A DNA stretch of 27,307 nucleotides, from the IMG/VR virus record IMGVR_UViG_3300042559_002243, positions 1-27,307 of that record; one strand, 5' to 3'. A program made the translations under genes and the position numbers. The notes below the pieces were generated by a model that did no database searches, was not told the DNA's origin, and was given only the letters and a program-made list of their open reading frames with translations. This stretch comes from a virus. Positions 9,401 through 16,259 of the stretch are shown piece after piece. Position 1 is the first letter of the stretch; every line of letters begins with the position of its first letter.

Positions 9401-12052
9401 AACAATTGCGGAGAATATTCTTCTAATGAAGTACTGATAAAACCAGGACAGTATATACAAATATTAGCTACAACTGGATCTGAATATTTTAAAACTTATG
9501 CAGTTTCTGTAACTGCAGGTACATTATCAAGAGTATGGTATATTTCAACTGGAGAACCACCCGATAGATATCCAGATGGTTTCAATTATATACCACCAAA
9601 ATTAAATCAAGATCCAAGTACACCAGAAAATATAAATTATGTAGAAAGTGATGCTATACAAATTAATAATATTAATGTTCCCGTAGATATTACTGCTACT
9701 AACAACAATACAAAAATTTCTATATGTACGGATGAAAATACTTGCGGTTCATTCCAAAGTGGTGTTAGATCAATTGAAGGTGGTCAATATTTTAAATTAC
9801 AATTACCTGCCTCCACATCTTATAATACTAGTGTAACAACTGGTGTAACAGTTGGAACATCTTCTCTGGTAAGTTGGGAAGTTAAAACTTATTCTGAGCC
9901 AAATAGACGACCAAATGATTTAATTTTTAGAAATAAATCTAATACTCCATTATTAACAAGAGTAGATAGTAATAGACAAATAATTTCTGGAATTAGTATA
10001 GCAATTAATTTTACTGTTGATGGTGGAGCTTTAATAAATTTAAATGAAGAGGATACTGAATTATCATCATTACAAGTTGTAGAAAATGATGTAATTAGAT
10101 TATATTATACAACATCAAGTACTGCAGGTGATCAAAAAATATTTGACATTACTGCTGGAACTTATGAGACAACATGGACAGTTACCAATACAGGATTATT
10201 TGGAACAGTACCAAATGTTTTTGTTTTTGCTGATAAAAGAGGAAATCCAAATGAATATGTTGAAAGTAATGAAATAACAGTAAGTGGACTAGCAGAAAAT
10301 ATTTCAGTTCCTTTATATGCAACTAATAGAGCAGAAATTAAATTATATGGTACTCAAATTAATAATTCTATTTTAGATGAATCATCTGCTGTTTGGGTGG
10401 AATATACATTAGATAATCCAGCAAATGTAAAGAATGGTGCAAAGATAAAGGTAAGACTATTAGCAAGTGAATTTCCAGGATTTTCAGTAACTACTAATGT
10501 TAACATTGGAGGAAGAGATGCTGATTATAAAGTTACCACAAATGCTGCAATTCAGGATCCAATATTAGGACAGTATTACACTAGCCCAGCCGTAATTAGA
10601 TACATTGATATTGACGGTGAAGAAACACAAATTAGGTATCCATCAAAATTTGAAGGTCTTCCAATTGGTTGTTTAATGCCAGTATTTAAAGATCAAACTG
10701 AAGAAGATGGCTGGGGCAATTTGAATGGAAAAATTAATTCAAGATTCCATGGTTGGATATGGTGCAATGGTGATTATATTTCAAAATATGAGTATCCTCT
10801 ATTGTTTGAAACTATTGGATATGTTTATGGAGCACAAGGAGTTGGAGAGGCTCCTGAATTTTTCAGATTACCTGATTTTAGAAATAAAAAAGTTTTAGGC
10901 ACTGGTACTATAGATGGTAATCAACCAGCATCACCAATTGTAAACCCAACATTTGGCCCTGCAAAAAGCACAACTCAAGACAAAGGTGGATTTATTCCTG
11001 GATGTACTGGTGGAATGTGGTTTATTGATACAGTTGGGGATCCTGGAATAAGTGGTTTAGCATCAGAAAACAATAGAGAATTTGAGCAAATTTATACAAA
11101 TGAACTTGGCGATTTGCCAAATGAAAGTCCATTCTTCTCTATTGCAAATATTGTAACTAGAGGTTATTCAGAAATAACTGAATTAGTTGAATTTGAAGTT
11201 TCTGGTTATGTAAAAGGAGTTATTGGTATAGATAAAACAAAAATATTTGAAGTTCCTGCACATAGTCACCAAGTAGTTATGGGGCAACCAGACCCAATAA
11301 GAAATAAAGGTTATATTTCTTGGGGAGGAAAAGCTGGTCCAGCAAAAGTTGGTAGTTTAGGGCCACCAAATTCTTCTGCTCAGCCATACGAACAACCCTT
11401 ATTAACTAATTTATGGGGTTATTCTACAAATGATTACAATATTAACAAAGATAATGCAATTGACGTAACAAGTAATTCTACTTTTAAAGGTTGGTTAAAA
11501 AGTGAGGTAACTTGGACTGGTTTTGGTGGTTTTGGTGGACAATATCAAGGAACTATTGCGGAGGAAGGATGGGGAAGTATAACAGTAAAACAAAATATGT
11601 TAGATGATGCTGATGATTCTTTGGATATTAATAGGTATATTGATACATGGGGTGGAAATTTTTCTTCATATTCAGATAATAAAAATGGAGAAAAAATTAA
11701 ATTTATAGGTGCAGTAGATATACCAGTAACTCAAATCTCAATTTCTCCATATTCTTCTGCAGAAAAACCAGCACATAGTCATTATTTAAGTTTAATCGAT
11801 CCTGGAAGTTCTACGGCTATTTACAGTTATGGAAAAAATGATGGACCTGGAGTTGCAATTAATCCACAATTTGATGATTTAACTGTTGAAGTTCAATTTG
11901 ATTATGATGAAATTGGAATGGAAGTTTTACCAGGAGAATTTGTTTTAAATTCAGGTAAACAAATTATACCAACTCCTGGATTTTCTGCTCAAACACAGGT
12001 TCCATTATTAACACCATATGTTTGGGTTCGTTGGTTAATTAAAGCTTTCTAA
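6428..12052 (+). CDS. Giant tail fibre protein: Ig-like repeats, glycine-rich domain, collar domain
   Basis: 1874 residues, the largest gene here. Residues about 1-660 are beta-rich, with Ig-like units marked by xNGDKIxxR (near 137 and 471). Residues about 670-890 are glycine-rich, starting TIYFYIEGAGGGDGG and including runs of seven to ten Gly, as in the protein at 3578-5338. Residues about 940-1390 are four roughly 100-residue Ig-like repeats: a PxxFxF start, V(E/D)SN strand, GQY(I/F)xLxxxxS and W-V-T end. Residues about 1411-1495 form a tail collar domain (IGCLMPVF, GWIWCNGDYISKYEYPLLF, FFRLPDF). Two HSH motifs follow at 1612-1614 and 1783-1785, the latter in EKPAHSHYLSL. The C terminus ends LLTPYVWVRWLIKAF. 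Probably a trimeric long fibre or baseplate adhesin with a metal-binding tip. Start ATG 6428 has no Shine-Dalgarno sequence. Confidence 0.88.
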   Translation: MAQKVLVGNGDLVEIRYPTPSTWNTKVTVQVQIGTGVDPTDVTFGTRIPDATIDPISFDNNQGRISTSSTTYQTIFEKNTFYYSKEITIEGIEIVVPAVIQTSISGPTPNKTLTSNASQAAFKVNNSGDWVTSANIKNGDKIIFRIKTEDWYCKTTTINFIVGDQTWGTNIGRPSTVVSHSWSITTRAQKQTVDPYTLPDEVDARYAFFNSWKTRSVQIKNIDEDTLLTVSATGDGQVSKDNINWYTLGTTNHVNAPNDGSIVHSGLLKNVVLNDTLYFRIFTKDYAKKSTSKFDAYVIEQEYATVNNIYRENNVAGTYNTVVQTKGTQKNDWQVWTEVDRYPDPISLSPIYTYSETGQKVIVSNRHIFNNAEVSTYYYAEFIVSGLGVEYASLDPNTINDPEPKPMYWDVGPAVDLGGEKNPPFITEFVNGRDVEIQCRVDQGSARMKRVRIIDGVEEISPTWRDRFYVKNGDKVIVRLSANSTYNSQSISKIELDGPPLGGDVANGYGNPTEGPSVANRSFENATDTLTIKTRVKRDTPSPFKARNVYNSSTLTEGFARIAIKDFDSPALADIVVQSFGANGKFSYGDEESSDLLSLPVGTSNVDLVATSPQEDGGIASINYKIGSFFDNFRIFTKRKNYEYFSVSGDNDIYVDVNIPNYANTIYFYIEGAGGGDGGSDEGTSIGGRGGVGNFLAGKIDVTEDFLEDFGVLRLYAGKPGQDGLSKAIGSDGGNGGWGYATGGNGGKSGGADASGSGGGGGGGSAIALTNGTLLAFAGGGGGGGGGGNDTAPPDITYDQNGKAIVLQNGNYCPYDNNFGEERGNFGSLNTSTLPNLSGSDGQSQLITSKGGGGGGAGGGYGIAGLVRTERLDEFGEVIQTTDVDATGGTGGGAYHRLSYSLNNISYLTTELIDNTSFSNYGAPPRESGRVIVFWSEQNRTPADFSISTVSDLSINTEIESNKVQITGFTGRISVSVSGMQSKIRSCDINGNNCGEYSSNEVLIKPGQYIQILATTGSEYFKTYAVSVTAGTLSRVWYISTGEPPDRYPDGFNYIPPKLNQDPSTPENINYVESDAIQINNINVPVDITATNNNTKISICTDENTCGSFQSGVRSIEGGQYFKLQLPASTSYNTSVTTGVTVGTSSLVSWEVKTYSEPNRRPNDLIFRNKSNTPLLTRVDSNRQIISGISIAINFTVDGGALINLNEEDTELSSLQVVENDVIRLYYTTSSTAGDQKIFDITAGTYETTWTVTNTGLFGTVPNVFVFADKRGNPNEYVESNEITVSGLAENISVPLYATNRAEIKLYGTQINNSILDESSAVWVEYTLDNPANVKNGAKIKVRLLASEFPGFSVTTNVNIGGRDADYKVTTNAAIQDPILGQYYTSPAVIRYIDIDGEETQIRYPSKFEGLPIGCLMPVFKDQTEEDGWGNLNGKINSRFHGWIWCNGDYISKYEYPLLFETIGYVYGAQGVGEAPEFFRLPDFRNKKVLGTGTIDGNQPASPIVNPTFGPAKSTTQDKGGFIPGCTGGMWFIDTVGDPGISGLASENNREFEQIYTNELGDLPNESPFFSIANIVTRGYSEITELVEFEVSGYVKGVIGIDKTKIFEVPAHSHQVVMGQPDPIRNKGYISWGGKAGPAKVGSLGPPNSSAQPYEQPLLTNLWGYSTNDYNINKDNAIDVTSNSTFKGWLKSEVTWTGFGGFGGQYQGTIAEEGWGSITVKQNMLDDADDSLDINRYIDTWGGNFSSYSDNKNGEKIKFIGAVDIPVTQISISPYSSAEKPAHSHYLSLIDPGSSTAIYSYGKNDGPGVAINPQFDDLTVEVQFDYDEIGMEVLPGEFVLNSGKQIIPTPGFSAQTQVPLLTPYVWVRWLIKAF

Positions 12053-12055
12053 ATA
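12048..12055 (+). promoter_or_regulatory. Weak late-promoter-like box TCTAAATA
   Basis: TCTAAATA matches TATAAATA at seven of eight positions. It overlaps the stop of the giant fibre gene and ends 17 bases before the next ATG. It is offered only because a second CTAAATA sits at a similar place before 15043; the A-rich context makes chance likely. Confidence 0.25.
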
Positions 12056-12072
12056 ATAAAAAATATTCTATC

Positions 12073-13017
12073 ATGGCAACAATGTCTTTTAATCCAGATG
12101 ATTTTATCATTGAGGAATTTCTTCCTCCCGAAGAAAAAAAACCAATTTTGGAATATACTGCCGAAAATAATATTATCTTTGTGAGATTTAAAACAGAAGA
12201 TGGATCATACAAGTACAATTCTTTAGTATTGAATAATAATTTAAATAAAATACTATTAGAAAATATCCCAAATGAATGGTCTAATGATAAAGATAAATTA
12301 ATTTCTTTTGGGATATATGATGATGGCACATATTTAATGACAAAGAAAAAATTAAAATATGATTTCAATACAAATTCTACTAAATGGATTAGCTATGATT
12401 GTAATAATTTAACATTAAATCAGGCAAAAGAATTTTTTGAAATTTTAAAGTCATTATTATTTGTTGAGCAATCAATCAAAACCTATGAGAAAGACAAAGA
12501 AATTTTTGATATTGTAACTTCAACTCAAGCATATTTGGATGAAGAATATTTAAATAAATGTATTGAAAGAGATAATCTATTAAGATCAAGCGATTTTAGA
12601 ATTTTAGAAGATTATCCAGAAACTTTTGAAGGAGAAAAATTATTATGGATTGAATGGAGATCTAAATTAAGAGATATCGTCAAAAAAATGGAAGATTTTA
12701 ATGAAATAGTTGATTATGTAATTTACTTAGAAAATTTCAAATGGCCGATAGATCCATTGGTATATTATGAAAAATTTACAAATCAAGATACACAATATCT
12801 TTCATCAGAAGATCAATATGTAAAAGATAGTTCATTATCATCAATAGATTCTTTAAATACTATTAAACAAAATGTATTATCTTCAGCACAAAATTTAAAG
12901 AGTTACAATCAAGGTGGAATTCCTATTCCAACTCAAGTTAGTAATGTTTTAGAGAAATATCGTTTGCTTGATGAAATTTTAAATATGGACACCATTAATT
13001 TTACAATAGGAGAATGA
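12073..13017 (+). CDS. Tail fibre assembly chaperone-like protein
   Basis: 314 residues. The centre carries the signature seen in phage tail-assembly chaperone proteins found next to fibre genes: RDNLLRSSDF (from residue 166), a Trp about 25 residues later in LLWIEWRSKLRDIVKKMEDF, and WPIDP at 224-228. The family pattern from memory is RDxLLxxSDW, W-YRQALRD, WPxxP. The N-terminal ~130 residues are of mixed sequence and begin with an acidic PPEEKKP stretch; they may bind a partner. The C terminus is Ser/Asn/Gln-rich. The position directly after the giant fibre gene supports a role in folding or attaching that fibre. ATG 12073 gives MATMSFNPDD; no clear ribosome-binding site. A structural role instead of a chaperone is possible. 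Confidence 0.6.
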   Translation: MATMSFNPDDFIIEEFLPPEEKKPILEYTAENNIIFVRFKTEDGSYKYNSLVLNNNLNKILLENIPNEWSNDKDKLISFGIYDDGTYLMTKKKLKYDFNTNSTKWISYDCNNLTLNQAKEFFEILKSLLFVEQSIKTYEKDKEIFDIVTSTQAYLDEEYLNKCIERDNLLRSSDFRILEDYPETFEGEKLLWIEWRSKLRDIVKKMEDFNEIVDYVIYLENFKWPIDPLVYYEKFTNQDTQYLSSEDQYVKDSSLSSIDSLNTIKQNVLSSAQNLKSYNQGGIPIPTQVSNVLEKYRLLDEILNMDTINFTIGE

Positions 13018-13018
13018 C

Positions 13019-13396
13019 ATGATAGTAAAAGATTTTTATCACTTTTTAATTGATTCAACAAAAAGAAATCAATCAACCATAATGTTACTAAGAACAATTG
13101 GTCCTGATTCTGTTGATGATTTTGAAAAAGCAAATAAAATATATTCTACTTATCATCTAAATTTACAATCAGAAGATCCAGAATTATTTGATAAACTTTT
13201 ATACAATGAATTTGTGTTTGTTGAGTTTTCAGGAGAAGAAGAAGCATATAACTTTGCACTTGAGAATCTACCAATGAATAAAAACATTGATAATGATTAT
13301 TTTATTCAATTTTTTATTTTTTCTAATGGATTGTATGTTTATTCAAATGATTCTTTAGCAAGTCTTTCTGATATAAAAAGAAATATTACACTTTAA
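13019..13396 (+). CDS. Unknown 125-residue protein, end of fibre unit
   Basis: 125 residues, mixed alpha/beta composition, acidic, no recognised motif and no membrane segment. It is the one fibre-block gene with a good ribosome-binding site: AGGAGA at 13008-13013, five bases before ATG 13019 and formed by the last codons of the chaperone-like gene. The one-base gap suggests co-translation and perhaps a joint role in fibre assembly. It is the last gene before the terminator at 13449-13506. Confidence 0.6.
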   Translation: MIVKDFYHFLIDSTKRNQSTIMLLRTIGPDSVDDFEKANKIYSTYHLNLQSEDPELFDKLLYNEFVFVEFSGEEEAYNFALENLPMNKNIDNDYFIQFFIFSNGLYVYSNDSLASLSDIKRNITL

Positions 13397-13409
13397 TATA
13401 TTTTGTTTT

Positions 13410-13489
13410 AACCCCTGACAGAGTTATTCTACTGGGTTTCTTGAGGTTTGTCAACCCCCTATGCTAGTCAGCATTTCGTGACAGGGGTT
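13410..13489 (+). repeat. Imperfect inverted repeat competing with terminator arm
   Basis: AACCCCTGACA at 13410-13420 is the reverse complement, with one mismatch, of TGACAGGGGTT at 13479-13489. The second arm overlaps the 3' arm of the terminator hairpin (13484-13493). The RNA could therefore form either this long-range pairing or the terminator, not both. AACCC at 13410-13414 can also pair with GGGTT at 13434-13438. Confidence 0.5.
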
Positions 13490-13506
13490 GACAGCCTCCT
13501 TTTTTT
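13449..13506 (+). terminator. Intrinsic terminator after fibre genes
   Basis: TGTCAACCCC (13449-13458) pairs perfectly with GGGGTTGACA (13484-13493). Inside lies a small perfect hairpin, ATGCT-AGTC-AGCAT (13461-13474). A T-rich tract follows, ending in seven T residues at 13500-13506. The six bases between stem and T run are more than usual, and the outer loop is long, so strength is uncertain. It falls just where fibre genes stop and the helicase unit begins. Confidence 0.65.
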
Positions 13507-13516
13507 GTGCCATACT
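13488..13516 (+). promoter_or_regulatory. Sigma70-type promoter for helicase unit
   Basis: A consensus -35, TTGACA (13488-13493), a 17-base spacer, and a CATACT -10 (13511-13516) preceded by TG at 13508-13509, as in extended -10 promoters. Transcription would begin near 13523, about 17 bases before the helicase ATG. The -35 lies inside the 3' arm of the terminator stem and the T tract forms part of the spacer, so the two signals are physically fused. It resembles host-polymerase promoters used for phage early genes. Confidence 0.6.
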
Positions 13517-13539
13517 ATCTCTGTTGAAACGCTTTCGTC

Positions 13540-14766
13540 ATGAAACTCCGCCCCCAGCAAGAGCAATCCCTCATCGCCATGCAACGCCACCAGTTCGGGC
13601 AGATCATCGCTCCTACTGGTGCTGGCAAGACTTTGATCATGATTTTTGATGCCATGCGTCGTATGCGTGAGGCTACCACACCACAAACCATTGTTGTTTG
13701 TGCTCCTCGTATCCTACTTGCAGAACAACTATCCAGTGAGTTTCTTGAGTTTATTGATAATGCTAATATCCTTCACATTCATAGTGGAGAAACGCATCAC
13801 AAGAGCACAACCAACCCGCAGGTAATTGCTGCCTGGGATGAGATTGTTGATAATCACAAACTCATCTTTACCACTTACAACTCTCTTCGTCGTCTGAACG
13901 AATCTGAGATTCATATTGATGTCGCTTATTATGATGAAGCACATAACGCAACTCGCACTGACTTTTTCAATTCTGTGGCATCTTGTAATGCTACTAACTA
14001 TTATTATTTTACTGCTACTCCCAAGCATCGGCGTTCTTCGCTCGGTACTGGGATGAATAACAGTATTGTGTTTGGTCAGATTATTTCTAATATCTCTGCA
14101 CCAGAACTTGTTGAGCAAGGTTGCATCTTGCGTCCTACCATTGATATTCACGAGGTTGACTTTGAACGTCAGAAAGGTCTCAGTGCCGCTGACAACGACC
14201 ACGAGACCCTGCTGGATATGATCGACGGATTGGACGCTAGGAACGCCCAGAAGGTGCTTGTAGCCGCTCCTAGCAGTAAAGTGCTGTGGCAGATGCTTTC
14301 TCGCACCACGGTCCTCCAGGACCTGTCTGAGCGTGGTTACGATGTTCTTCATATCACCAGCAAGTTTGGTGCTTATGTCAACCAAACCAAAGTTGATCGG
14401 GAGACATTCTTCGATACCTTCAATGCTTGGGGTCAGCAACCTGAGCGTAAGTTCATCATCTTCCACTATAGCATTCTATCTGAAGGTATCAACGTTCATG
14501 GTCTAACTCATACTATTCTGCTTCGTAATCTTCCCATTGTAGAGATGGCACAAACCATCGGTCGTGTGATTCGTCTGAACAAGGATGATGCACAAGACAT
14601 TGCTGCTGGTAAGATTGAGGCAGGTAACTTTGCGATGTATCGCAAGAGCACTGGTTTCGTGACTGTGCCTGTGTTCAAAAACTACGGTAAGAAAACCCAG
14701 CGTCGTCTGGAAGAAGTCGTAGACACTATTTTTGTCAAAGGTCAACCCGCTATTGATGTCCGCTAA
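13540..14766 (+). CDS. DEAH-box superfamily 2 helicase
   Basis: 408 residues with the full helicase core in order: LRPQQEQSL (3-11, Q-like), Walker A APTGAGKT (24-31), motif Ia APRILLAEQ (55-63), Ib TTYNSL (111-116), DEAH (132-135), TATP (158-161), a motif V-like SEGINVHGL, and motif VI QTIGRVIR (338-345). This is the UvsW / restriction-type SF2 branch: ATP-driven unwinding or remodelling of DNA (or RNA) junctions. T4 UvsW has 587 residues, so this is shorter and lacks extra terminal domains; I do not assign uvsW. It starts a new transcription unit and is visibly richer in G+C than the fibre genes, with many C-ending codons, which suggests a different history. ATG 13540 has no Shine-Dalgarno sequence. 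The next gene overlaps its stop (TAATG). Confidence 0.93.
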   Translation: MKLRPQQEQSLIAMQRHQFGQIIAPTGAGKTLIMIFDAMRRMREATTPQTIVVCAPRILLAEQLSSEFLEFIDNANILHIHSGETHHKSTTNPQVIAAWDEIVDNHKLIFTTYNSLRRLNESEIHIDVAYYDEAHNATRTDFFNSVASCNATNYYYFTATPKHRRSSLGTGMNNSIVFGQIISNISAPELVEQGCILRPTIDIHEVDFERQKGLSAADNDHETLLDMIDGLDARNAQKVLVAAPSSKVLWQMLSRTTVLQDLSERGYDVLHITSKFGAYVNQTKVDRETFFDTFNAWGQQPERKFIIFHYSILSEGINVHGLTHTILLRNLPIVEMAQTIGRVIRLNKDDAQDIAAGKIEAGNFAMYRKSTGFVTVPVFKNYGKKTQRRLEEVVDTIFVKGQPAIDVR

Positions 14767-15014
14767 TGTCCACTTCAAAACAAACGAAAGAAGAATTTCT
14801 TTGCCCAATGCCAGCAATCAATCCAGACACTGGTATGAGTTTCTTGGAACTTGCTTTGACGAATAATCTAAACAATTTCACTACTCATGTTGGATACATT
14901 AATTCAATGGTAGTTGGTGGGAAAATAAAACCAGAGCAAGGTTATGAAGAGATTAAAAAACTTTATAAGGCAATGAAATCATCTCGTAAATCATTGAAGG
15001 GATCATGGTTTTAA
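14766..15014 (+). CDS. Small conserved protein, DUF7219-like by memory
   Basis: 82 residues starting in TAATG, where the helicase stop and this ATG share one base. The pattern FLCPMPA...NNLNNFTTHVGYI...GGKIKPEQGYEEIKKLYKAMKSSRKSLKG recalls a small, mostly helical family widespread in cyanobacteria (FLYPRSxY, ANLQEFAQRVSYI, GGKLSPEEAYQEIKxLWKxLKxSKK), which I believe is DUF7219. If right, it points to a cyanobacterial host. Function unknown. Tight coupling to the helicase suggests a joint role or simply shared timing. Confidence 0.7.
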   Translation: MSTSKQTKEEFLCPMPAINPDTGMSFLELALTNNLNNFTTHVGYINSMVVGGKIKPEQGYEEIKKLYKAMKSSRKSLKGSWF

Positions 15015-15022
15015 ACTAAATA
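15015..15022 (+). promoter_or_regulatory. Weak late-promoter-like box ACTAAATA
   Basis: ACTAAATA matches TATAAATA at six of eight positions and begins just after the stop of the preceding gene, 20 bases before ATG 15043. It is the same CTAAATA core as at 12049-12055, again in one of the few gaps. Low weight. Confidence 0.25.
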
Positions 15023-15042
15023 TCTTAGATGCAATGTAAATT

Positions 15043-15360
15043 ATGCTCTCATCTCAAACTCGTCTACGCCTTGAAGATATTGCAGCAAGAATCAAAGGGA
15101 AATTGAATGTTTCTTTTGAAGAAATGCAATGGGCACAGAAGTGGGCAGACCACAACAAAAGTGCAGAAGCAATCTTAAGGAAGGCAAGACGAATTGCAAT
15201 TCAAGGGGAGGCAGAAGCAGGCAGTTTAGATGAGCTAATGCAGGGCTTGGATATTGGCGATCCTGATCCTTCTAATCATCTGATTGGTCCTCAAGACCCT
15301 ACCACACTTGCTGATTGGTTTAAACAAGATAAAACAGATGATTGGAGGCAGAGGGATTGA
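15043..15360 (+). CDS. Conserved phage hypothetical protein, 105 residues
   Basis: 105 residues: a helical N terminus (SSQTRLRLEDIAARI), EMQWAQKWADHNKSAEAILRKARRIA, then LDELMQGLDIGDPDPSNHL and a C terminus ending DDWRQRD. I recall small proteins with the same order of features in T4-like cyanophages, with no known function. No enzymatic or membrane motif. The stop overlaps the start of the next gene (TGATG), and GGAGG/AGAGGG near 15344-15353 serves that gene. Confidence 0.65.
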   Translation: MLSSQTRLRLEDIAARIKGKLNVSFEEMQWAQKWADHNKSAEAILRKARRIAIQGEAEAGSLDELMQGLDIGDPDPSNHLIGPQDPTTLADWFKQDKTDDWRQRD

Positions 15361-15611
15361 TGCTATATTATTACGCATTATTTACTGTATTTGCTATTGT
15401 TACTTACATGATTGTCGTTGACAAAAATGTAGCAATTTTTATTGAATTGATGGCACGATTTGCCGTAGTTCAAGTAAAACGTGCCTGGTGGATTGTTAGA
15501 TTTCACCCAGCAAATCCAATTCCACGCTGGACATTAAACTGGCGTGTGGAACGAATGACTCGTAAACTTGAAAAGGAACTTAAAAATGACTCATTACGAC
15601 AAATTGATTGA
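15360..15611 (+). CDS. Small one-pass membrane protein
   Basis: 83 residues from ATG 15360. An upstream in-frame ATG at 15342 exists but would overlap the preceding gene by 19 bases; 15360 gives TGATG coupling and a purine-rich ribosome site (AGAGGGA) just ahead. Residues 1-22 (LYYYALFTVFAIVTYMIVV) form one membrane segment, followed by a semi-hydrophobic stretch and a basic, helical tail with KRAWW, RWTLNWRVERMTRKLEKELK. The topology predicts a short N terminus outside or in the membrane and a basic cytoplasmic tail. Similar one-pass proteins occur in cyanophage small-gene regions; function unknown. Confidence 0.6.
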   Translation: MLYYYALFTVFAIVTYMIVVDKNVAIFIELMARFAVVQVKRAWWIVRFHPANPIPRWTLNWRVERMTRKLEKELKNDSLRQID

Positions 15612-15759
15612 TTCTATTAAACAAGAACTTTATGAGCACCACACCAATACATCAGTGTGGGATGAAAGAAGTGCTAATGAAAGATCACATAAAATTCTAC
15701 GAATTGTAGAAGAATTTCAACAAACTCGTTTAACACCACGATGGAGGGCAAGCGACTAA
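15586..15759 (+). CDS. 57-residue helical protein
   Basis: Start set at ATG 15586 (MTHYDKLIDSIKQEL) because AAGGAA lies about 8 bases upstream; an ATG at 15568 would lengthen the overlap with the membrane-protein gene. 57 residues, mostly charged helix (IKQELYEHH..., SHKILRIVEEFQQ), ending LTPRWRASD. The arrangement of helix, variable loop and helix resembles loosely the short paralogues at 22066-23086, but no firm link is seen. The last codons contain GGAGG at 15743-15747 that serves the next gene. Confidence 0.5.
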   Translation: MTHYDKLIDSIKQELYEHHTNTSVWDERSANERSHKILRIVEEFQQTRLTPRWRASD

Positions 15760-15971
15760 TGGACTTACGTTCTGGTAGAATTGTAAAATACATTGGTTGT
15801 TCACAAGAACAAATTAATTGGGGAAATAATGATGATCCAAGACCTTTATTATTTGTCGGTGACCAATATTACGTTGAACACGTAGAACATCATGGTTACC
15901 ATACTAAAATAGAATTACGTGGTATCAAAGGTAAATTCAATTCGGTTTGTTTTAAATTATTAGAAAAATAA
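15759..15971 (+). CDS. Conserved phage small beta protein (MDLRSG...FNSVCF)
   Basis: 70 residues from ATG 15759, overlapping the previous stop as TAATG; an upstream ATG at 15741 is less likely. Features: MDLRSGRIVKYIGCSQEQINWG at the start, NNDDPRPLLFVGDQYYV, HHGYHTKIELRG, and KGKFNSVCFKLL at the end. This small all-beta, possibly SH3-like, layout with a final FNSVCF is familiar from T4-like phage hypothetical proteins. The gene is AT-rich like the fibre block, unlike the genes just upstream. Confidence 0.65.
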   Translation: MDLRSGRIVKYIGCSQEQINWGNNDDPRPLLFVGDQYYVEHVEHHGYHTKIELRGIKGKFNSVCFKLLEK

Positions 15972-15972
15972 A

Positions 15973-16251
15973 ATGAAACAATTATTTTTATTTGTACAAC
16001 AAGGCTGTAGAGCATGTACATTTACTGAAGTACAATTAAAAAAAATCAACAATTGGGAAAAAATAGTTGATATTGTAGATTTGCTTTCTGAAAATGGTGA
16101 GCCAAATAAATTGGCAAAAAAATATGATATTAATTTTACTCCATCTTTAATTATTCTTGATTCAACTGGAAATTTAATTGATAAAGTTGTCGGAGCTAAA
16201 AAAATGGGATTTGATTTTTGGAAATCTTTACTTAATAGATATTTGGGGTAA
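15973..16251 (+). CDS. Thioredoxin/glutaredoxin-like protein, CRAC active site
   Basis: 92 residues, a complete minimal thioredoxin fold: LFLFVQQGCRACTF places a CxxC (Cys12, Cys15) after the first strand, and NFTPSLIIL gives the cis-Pro (Pro57) before the next strand, followed by GNLIDKVVGAKK. It could reduce disulfides in phage or host proteins such as ribonucleotide reductase, as T4 NrdC does; the partner here is unknown. The paralogue follows 8 bases downstream but lacks the first Cys. The gene is AT-rich. ATG 15973 lies one base after the previous stop. Confidence 0.82.
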   Translation: MKQLFLFVQQGCRACTFTEVQLKKINNWEKIVDIVDLLSENGEPNKLAKKYDINFTPSLIILDSTGNLIDKVVGAKKMGFDFWKSLLNRYLG

Positions 16252-16259
16252 TTTTAATT

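Noticed and set aside
13729-14466. Minus-strand frame of 245 codons inside the helicase gene
   Set aside because: It is fully antisense to a helicase with all core motifs; its protein has no recognisable domain and no promoter or ribosome site. It is an effect of helicase codon use.
13540-14766. Naming the helicase uvsW
   Set aside because: It shares the SF2 core but is about 180 residues shorter than T4 UvsW, and other phage SF2 helicases fit equally well.
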